The notes beneath the pieces were generated by a model, which ran no database searches, was not told the DNA's origin, and saw only the letters and a list, made by a program, of their open reading frames with translations. DNA of 64,000 nucleotides from Hesperophylax magnus (lineage: Eukaryota; Arthropoda; Insecta; Trichoptera; Limnephilidae): assembly GCA_026573805.1 (NCBI GenBank), contig JAIUSX010000008.1:806001-870000 (forward strand). Reading direction: 5' to 3'. The translations under genes and the position numbers were made by a program. Position 1 is the first letter of the stretch; every line of letters begins with the position of its first letter. This document shows, piece after piece, positions 56,690 to 64,000 of the stretch.

Positions 56690-57205
56690 ATGTGTATATC
56701 GCAAAAGAATCCCAACGTTTGGAGCCATTGATACTATGGCAACCCTAAATGGGGTATATTGTGGGGATAGAGGTAATGGGAATGGGGAGGATATCGGGAA
56801 GAGGGATGTGGGAAAGATCTAGCTATTCCGAACTGGTTACCGAATATGGATAAAACCTGACAATATTTGAAAATCTGGTACTACCACCACAGTAAGCTGA
56901 AAATGTTGCTTGTGTTGTGATGGAGGACTTAGCCAGCCGAGGGATTGAACACACTACGCCTGGGTGGGACCCAAACGCGATGTCAACTCAGCCACCGACC
57001 GATTTCAAGAAACGTTTTAATTCTGAATGGTGGTCTTACACCAGGGCAATACTGATAAATTCCTTCACTCTAGGACATGTCGCAAATATAATTAATGTTA
57101 TTTTAATTATGAATTAACATTAATTAATGAAATAAAAATTCTTGGATCTCCAGATTGATAAACGAGAGCCTTACCCTAGAGCACTGAAGCCTTTCATTGA
57201 ATACA
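56690..57205 (-). repeat. SINE-A copy interrupted by SINE-C
   Basis: Left and right parts match the 30.3-kb SINE-A copy. The right end is a decayed tRNA-like head (about 57150-57200). The interruption 56858-57005 is the SINE-C element. Confidence 0.7.
56858..57005 (-). repeat. SINE-C, copy 2, nested in SINE-A
   Basis: Matches 4085-4255 over its full length, including the ACCTGACAAT tail. The A-box is TGGCTGAGTTGA and the B-box TGTTCAATCCC on the reverse strand. Its position inside SINE-A shows SINE-C was active later. Confidence 0.7.
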
Positions 57206-59461
57206 CAGTTTGAAATAATGTGTATTTTGTTGGTTCTATTTAGTGAACTTTCCGTTAATAATATTTTTTTACAAAAATATGGAAACAGTAAATAATAAAA
57301 TGTAAAATGAAAACTAAGCATATTGATAATCCAATTGAAAATAGGAAATGATCAAATAAATGTGTGATCTGAATGAGTCCATGTTCTTAAGGTAGTTATG
57401 TATTGATTTATTTATATAAATACCTAAAGAATTCACCAGTATATCTTTATTTTGTATCCACTCTTTATTTCCACCATTTTAAGACAGCATGATACATTAA
57501 TTATTACAGAAGATATTTAGTTGCGATATACTGAAACGTTAAACATTTTTAAGGTTAAAAAATTACAAAAACGAGCGTGCAATATATACACTGTTTGGAT
57601 GATAATATTCACATTAAAAATATAAATGCCTATTTTTAATATACTTTTTCGTCATAAATTGTCTCAGAAAACCGATTTCAAATGAAATACAATTACTAAG
57701 GCAAGTATTACTTTCTAACAAACACTTCAACTAGTTTCTATACAAAACCGTATCGTTTTTTAGTAAAAAAAAATGGATATTACAAATCTTAATATGAAAG
57801 TTCTGACTGCATATGTTTGCGCTTAAAATACTAGAAAAGTAGTTGATTTTTATCGTTGAAAATATCAACGTTTGTTCTTATTAGTATCAGGAATGTTTAG
57901 AGAGTGGTTTGAAAGGTAGAAAAAGTCGGGGACGCCCGAGGAACACTTAAAGCAATATCACTGCAAAGGAATGAGATACTGAGTCGAATGTAAGTCGATG
58001 TACTGTAGTGTTCTAACAGTTACATTGTTTTATATTATAGTGAATGGTGGAAGAAGTCATGCACTCCTGATAAAGATATTAGCAATAGCAAAGTATTGCG
58101 GGGTCCACTAATGGCGTATAAAAACCGTAATACACATAAATGAAATTTTTTGAAAAAATTAATACCCTCGCGATCGTTTGTCGAACAGAATCTGTATATA
58201 AATTTAATCTCTAGTCAAATTTTATCTATTGTAGGCAGAGATGATAATTATTCATTGTGAATATCACTTAAGCAAAATTAAATTTTTGTAGCCGCCCACA
58301 CTAAAATCCCAATTAATGCGTAGGTGTGCAAGAAGATACCTACTTTCGAATAAAACAGTGAAATAATTCATTTGACACCTTCTGATCTTAAGAAAACGAT
58401 ATCTAAGAACAGAACAATAATTTATTCAAGAAAACCATTTTATTGGTAAGAGCTGTTATTTTCATTGATAAATTTGTGATTTCTGTTCAGTTCAATTCTC
58501 TGTCGATACATCGATCGTTTATCATGATATATTTTTACGTTTTCACATAAAATAACCAAAATATGAATAGGTGTAACATTGCCAACCTCACTAGGTGTAA
58601 CCTATTCTGAGATAAATAACAGGAATGTACAGTAATAATATTTCATTGCAATGTTATTGACACGTTTAGGAAGTGTTTAATTTGCATACATATGCGAAGT
58701 AGAATTAATAAAGTATGTCGTGGGTAAAAGATGAAAGAGAATGATTAAATAAATAAAATAATAAAAACTGAAAAAGCAAGACAGTACAATTAGAAATGCT
58801 TAAACAATAACAGGTTCTATTTTTTGTAACCTTTCCTCACTAGCCATTCAGTGATGTTTCTGTTGAAAGAATATATTTATTTGTTGTAGGCTGAGACGCT
58901 GTAAACATAATATATGTATGTCTTTGTGCAAAAGTTGCCGTATATTTCGCTACTAAAATAGTCTCTCTTGTTTTTGCTCTTGTGTCATTGTTACGGGTGA
59001 TATTGATGATTTTGAAACTTGTTTTATTATACATGTTTCAAAATTTTAAGTATTTTTAAGAAAATGGAAATATGGTGATAATGTAATTACTCCAGAATAA
59101 GAACTTGGATAATTAATCAAATTTCCCACAGAGTAATGTTCTCAAATTACGTCATCATTTCCATGAACAAAACAACAAATAACTCTAAAACCAATCTCAT
59201 TCACAACCATCTGCCTTGTGTTTCTCTTTCGAACTTCTGTTTTTCCTCCATTTATAAGGAGGATAAGCTTGGATAAGAACTTTATTGAACAATTTTAATA
59301 AATTTTATACACATCACATTCCAACCTGCCAAATTCCAATTTTATAGATGTTAAATAATATTGTATTGGTCACATCATAAAACCAAATATTACCGAAAAC
59401 GTTGTTTAACTAATTTAAAACCATTAAGAACTATTAAAATATAATGATATTTTTGCTGTTG
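57206..59461. other. AT-rich DNA, no gene recognised
   Basis: A tiny RTE shard (GTCGGGGACGCCCGAGG, about 57927) lies here in forward orientation. I see nothing else. Confidence 0.4.
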
Positions 59462-59600
59462 GTTTTTGGGGTGTTATGCCGTGTTGCGCTAATTCCTTCT
59501 TTAGCCGACGTTTCGGACAGCGTTGCAGTGTCCATCACCAAACAAACAACAAAAATGCTTTTGGCCGTGAGAATCTAAAAACTTACCTATAATGATATTG
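59462..59600 (-). repeat. Penelope-like element end, copy 2, with hammerhead-like core
   Basis: On the reverse strand a five-pair stem II (GGACA 59533-59529 with TGTCC 59519-59515) leads to GAAACGTC (59514-59507). Then come GGCTAAAGAAGG, TTAGCGCAACACGGC and an A-rich end with CAACAGCAAAAATAT. The 5' core reads TTGGTGA (59541-59535) instead of CTGATGA. The 3' core is canonical here, while the 37.7-kb copy keeps the 5' core, so the two copies together support a hammerhead ancestor. Confidence 0.5.
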
Positions 59601-59904
59601 TTTTGAGCTTTGTAAAATATTATTTTTAGGCCACTTTGTAGAAAACCGCAGTAAAAATAATGCCATGAATTTATTTCATGACGAAGCGATGAACAATGCA
59701 GAGTAAAATAATAATTAATTTTCATTAATACACCTGGTAGAATAACCTTTAGTTTGTCTTAGGTATCTAACATGTTTAATCGACAAATAATATTTCGTAT
59801 ATATCGATAACTTGTCTTCATTTCCGAGAATGACCGCAGATCGCTAACATACAATCAACAGTTCGTGTCTTATTTTTTAATATTAACCCCATAATAATAA
59901 TAAT
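59601..59904. other. Unassigned DNA
   Basis: Possibly more of the Penelope-like element. No motif is recognised. Confidence 0.3.
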
Positions 59905-60310
59905 TTCTCTCAGGGCCTATGTCATCTTTTGAGATGCTGTGTGGAGGGACTTTTTAGAGAAAGGAAGGATAGAAAGTTCTGGGAAGGAAAATATATGAGG
60001 GGAGGATAGGAATATAGGGGTTAATGTGTCCAAGAGTTACGGAGATATAAATCCATTCCTCTCACTGCGGCGCAAGGCGATGGGTCGAGAGAGTCCGGCT
60101 GGAGAGGTTAAAAGGTTTCCACAAACCAGCCTCTCCAGATCTGGCACGCCACGTAGCTGCGAGGTAAGCCCATCCTGAACACACCTCACCCGATGAACTC
60201 GGACGCCCCTGTTAAATCACCAAGCGTAGCAATCCACTAAGGTTAACCTACGGGAGAGGTGTTGGTTTTCCAATAAATGGTCCTCAAATTGCAGTCGCGC
60301 TCGGGAACGA
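59905..60310 (+). repeat. Repeat B, copy 3
   Basis: Matches the 63.5-kb copy closely through GATGCTGTGTGGAGGG, GGTCGAGAGA, CATCCTGAACACACCTCACC and the AATAAATGGT end. Only the right half of the terminal hairpin remains. Confidence 0.7.
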
Positions 60311-61694
60311 TGACAGTTACCGAAATTATGGATAAAACCTTTATTTATCGACTGTGCTATCTGGTATCTACCCAGGAGTATGTTTATCAGGATACTGGAT
60401 CTTTTCAGTTCCTTCTGTACCTATTCGGCTCCATACATTCAGCCCCCTTAGCCTTGATCTCCCGACCCATCATTTTAAAATTCGCTAAATTTCATTAAAA
60501 ATATCGTCTAAAACTATCTGGGTAGGGACCGGCCCACGAACTTATTTGAATTCTCGTCTCAATTCTACTAGGCCGAGCCCTCAGCGACCTCTCTTACGGT
60601 GGTATTTATGACCTATCGTGACAGCGATGAAGCCATAACATCCATCACGCCGGATCGTGTGTCAGAGCGAGGCGATATGATGCTACTCCCATTATCGGTG
60701 ACATTGCGTGACTGTTAACATAAATACTACCTTGTGATGGGTTCATATTAAACTTTAGGCAAACTTTACCGTCGTGAAAAATAATCTCACACAGTCCTCT
60801 GCAGAGAGCGGACGTTTAAAATTACTATCGCAAATCGGCGGTGGAACAAAGAATTATTAAGGTTTTTTGGTTTATTGCGAGCAAACTGTGTGTGGCTTTT
60901 AACAAAAACAAAATTTAGGGAAGAACAATGTTAAAATTACCCATGAAACGTAGTTATTCATAAGTGGCAAGTAATATTTACATTGTTTCAATTAAATGTT
61001 AAATCGTGGTAATCCTTATTTTTTAAGCTTTAATGTAAGCCTTGTGATTCTTTTCGCCTGAAATCGTGATGAAAATGAAGGTACATTTAATGCCTAGAAT
61101 GCTTGCCAAGTGTCCTGTATTATATTCAATGATTTTTTTTTGTGTCTATGAAATAATCAGATAACTGATTAGTTCATGTTGGGTTAGGTTAAACTTGCCC
61201 AAAACAATCAAAAATTATTGTAGCTAGGAGAAAGCTGTTTTTTTGTGAGACGAACAAAAATGTCAAGGAGCCAGTTTTAACGTTATAAAACTAGTACAAC
61301 TTTTTCAGACAAATGTCTAATAAACGCAGTTTTATTAATTAGCTCAGTACATATTACTTGAAAAAACATTAATGTAACAATTTTGTTCTTAAAATATATT
61401 ATTTTGTGTTATTATTAGAAAAGTAACTAGTGAGATAAAAATACTAAAAGTAAACAATAATACGACTTGAAGAAACAATAAACAATTAATCTTACAAACG
61501 TCATGGTTATGAGTTAGGAAGCATTTTATGCTTAACAAATGCTTAACAAATTTAATAGGTATCCCGAACAAAAAACATTAGATACGTTTATCTAAGACAT
61601 TTATTTTTATCTAGGTTAAAAACCAATACTATGGAACTTCGTAATCATTAAAAAAACTGCCTAAAATATGAAAAGTACACAGTTGCAACATAAT
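60311..61694. other. No gene recognised
   Basis: 60311-60860 is GC-richer than what follows but shows no motif. The rest is AT-rich. Confidence 0.35.
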
Positions 61695-61775
61695 ATTTTT
61701 ATTTGTTAGAGTGGTTAAAGACGTTGTCCCGGTAAGACAGAGATCCTGGGTTCGATTACCAGTTGAGAGTGTTAT
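61695..61775 (+). repeat. tRNA-like SINE head
   Basis: TTAGAGTGGTTAAAGACG serves as an A-box-like region and CTGGGTTCGATTACCAG as a B-box with a paired T-arm. A T-run follows at 61775. No acceptor stem is seen, so I do not call a tRNA gene. Confidence 0.5.
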
Positions 61776-62929
61776 TTTTTTTTCGTGTCTTGTTCTGCTT
61801 CGTTTTTCATTTAGGTTTATAAGAATTGTCTTCTTCTTCAATATATATACATTTATGTGTATAATCTTCAAAATTTATAAAAGAAAAGTTTTTTCAATAA
61901 AAATTGTAAAAATATTATTTTAATTTTCGAGCTTGTGAAAGTTATCTATTTTACTTCGAATAAATAGTGTCAAAATGTATGTTTAATGATTGTGGGTAGT
62001 GAAATAAACATTTTATCAATTTGGTTACATTGGCAACCTAGATTGTTTTATTTATTTGTTCGAACTACGGATTTTCAATATTTAAAACGTGAGAGAAGAA
62101 ATAGCTTCTGGTGTACTTTTCAAGATTGACTAAGCGAACATTGGTATTTTTTTCGTAGACATTCATAAAAAACTCTCTCTACAATGGGTGTATATATATT
62201 ATGAAAATAGGTCGGATATATTATAATTGAGTATAAGTCTATTCTAATTTCATGTTCATAAAAACGGTTGGAGTTTAGTGGAAATTCGAAAGACTCCTAC
62301 CAAATCTCTTGTATTTAGTACTAACCGCCAAATAAGTGATATTTGATTGATAGTTTGAAAAGCTTTAAAAATAATCAAATAATATATAGTTCCCAGCCAG
62401 ACCTTTTTGAAGGTGCTTACCCAATAATCCATACTTAATATAATAATGATAAATATGTCTTCACGTAAATATGTGCTATAATTTCTATAGGTATAAAACA
62501 TAAACTGTTTTGGTTTGTCCCACTAAACAAAATTTGATAAATTTTGAAATGGGATCACGGCACTTTTCACAAATTTTTATTTCTTTAATTTGTAGGTGAA
62601 GGGTACTTATTTGCCAATACATTATTAAATAAACATAATTAAAATTTGGTGTAAAGTTTTTATATTAAAAGGACTTTTATTTAAGACTCTATTTAAAACC
62701 GAGTTTTGTGGAATTTTGTTAAAGTATAAAAAAATATTTTCCACATTTTCAGCGGGCAAAATAATTTCTGTCACGAAAATATTAATATATTTAATCGTCA
62801 AAAATACGTTCTTTTCTATTTTTCATTCGAACGACGAGAAAAAATGATATTCATCAAAGAGGGTTTAAGCCCTATAACCCTGGCGAAGCCGGGTAGTAGC
62901 TATTAGTAAATTTTTTTTTATGTAAAATT
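61776..62929. other. AT-rich DNA, no gene recognised
   Basis: A short palindrome-like CCCTGGCGAAGCCGGGT lies near 62878. I see nothing else. Confidence 0.4.
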
Positions 62930-63065
62930 GCAAGAGTTCAAACTGCTCCCAAGTATTTGGAGCAAGTGAGACTATGGTATCCCCAATTGGGGAATGTTGT
63001 GAGGTTGAAGGTAGTGGAGAGGGTAATGAGATGGGGAAGAGAAATGTGGGGAAGTTTTTACTAAA
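62930..63065 (-). repeat. SINE-A fragment (3' part)
   Basis: Shares CAAACTGCTCCCAA, GTGAGACTATGG and CCCAATTGGGG with the 30.3-kb copy. The head half is missing. 63066-63554 to its right shows nothing recognisable. Confidence 0.65.
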
Positions 63066-63554
63066 AATAAGGGATTTACTAAAAACTTATGTAACATTAA
63101 TAGTCACAAATATATTTATTCAACGTATCTATTAAAACCTATATACTTTACAGATATTTTGAAATTATTCTCTACGCAATACATTTTACAGGGGTGTGAA
63201 AAAACTGGTGACAATTTTTCGCATTTAGAGAGCACTGAAAAATAAATTGCTATTTTGAATGTAAATTACAAAATGTTGGAAAAATCTGATTCTGTTGAAA
63301 ATGGTATTCACGTGACGTGACAGACAAATAATCTAATAGTTTTTCAGCCACGTTCTATTATGTATGCACTAGTGTTAATTTGCAAAGAAACTAAAAGAGC
63401 GGGAACGTAGCACTGCATTTTTTGTTAGAAATTTCTACGTCAGAACAACTTTTTTTAATTGTGTTGACATTTCTGTTATGTAAATACTATGAAGCATTGA
63501 AATTAATCTTTTATCTCTTTTAGCTTTTATTTCAATTCTCTACACTAACACCAC
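63066..63554. other. AT-rich DNA, no gene recognised
   Basis: Nothing recognised between the SINE-A fragment and repeat B. Confidence 0.4.
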
Positions 63555-63975
63555 ACAAGAGGCCATCTTTTGGGATGCTGTGTGGAGGGTATTTTTTATG
63601 AAAGAAGAGAGAGGAAGTTTTGGGAAGGGAAAAGGTATGAAGGGTGGGTAGGAATCTAGGGATCAGTGTGTCCAGGAATGACGGACAAATGAATATATCC
63701 ATCCCACTGCGCGTAAGGCGATCGGTCGAGAGACCAGTTGGAGAGGTCAAAAGGTTTCCCCAAACCAGCTTCTCCCGATTTGACACGCCACGCAGAGCTC
63801 TGCTCATCAGCTGCAGGTGCATCCTGAACACACCTCACCCAATGAACCTGGGCAACCCTGCTAAGTCGCCAACTTAGGAGTTTAACCACTTGGAGTGATC
63901 TATGGCAGAGGAGTTGGTTATCCAATACATAGTTCCCGGTGCGGCGGTACCCAACATCGCCTACTAAATTATAGT
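63555..63975 (+). repeat. Repeat B, copy 4
   Basis: Starts inside the family just after the hairpin (GCCATCTTTTGGGATGCTG) and runs to the GCGGCGGTACCCAACATCGCC end. Short frames on both strands cross it and are not conserved as proteins in the other copies. Confidence 0.7.
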
Positions 63976-64000
63976 AGTAAGAGTCAAAAAGTGTTAATGA

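Overview
The window reads as AT-rich intergenic DNA from an arthropod, most likely an insect; I could not narrow the species. I found no confident host gene. Nearly everything recognisable is a transposable element or a relic of one. The mixture is non-LTR retrotransposons of the Jockey/CR1, L2 and RTE types, a Ty3/gypsy element of probable mag lineage, Penelope-like ends, a dying mariner and tRNA-derived SINEs, and it is typical of insect genomes.

Layout. 1-7000 holds relics: an RTE fragment split in two by about 1.9 kb of other DNA, an L2-type 3' end, a small SINE and a decayed reverse-strand LINE. About 7000-11540 is a near-intact two-ORF LINE ('element A'). About 13850-18223 is a second near-intact two-ORF LINE ('element B') with a (TAAA)n tail. 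18.3-24.3 kb is a patchwork of dispersed repeats. It includes a fold-back retroposon with a 12-bp target duplication and an unclassified ~420-bp family ('repeat B', four copies in the window). 24357-29622 is a complete reverse-strand Ty3/gypsy element with identical 226-bp LTRs and a 5-bp target duplication, the youngest insertion seen. About 31475-35000 is an L2-like LINE broken by a frameshift and an internal deletion. 35.8-36.7 kb has three tRNA-like heads around a 3 x 154-bp tandem array. 40.9-43.9 kb is a nearly complete reverse-strand RTE element with an early stop and a late frameshift. 44.3-44.9 kb is a GC-rich block with promoter-like and polyadenylation-like signals. 47155-47712 is an internally deleted mariner. 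49.9-54.6 kb differs in base composition from everything around it and contains nothing recognisable. The rest, to 64 kb, is SINE, repeat B and Penelope-like fragments in unannotated AT-rich DNA.

How they work together. The autonomous elements (A, B, RTE, L2, mag-like) encode or encoded the copying enzymes. The SINEs and short 3'-end fragments are their probable passengers. Three sites carry a hammerhead-ribozyme-like core of the kind known from Penelope-like elements, two of them with matching flanks. Five sites carry the same L2-type 3' hairpin. These recurring RNA structures, the repeated primer-binding region in the mag-like leader, the fold-back retroposon, repeat B and the 154-bp array are the most useful leads. 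All family assignments were made by eye from motifs; no database search was run.
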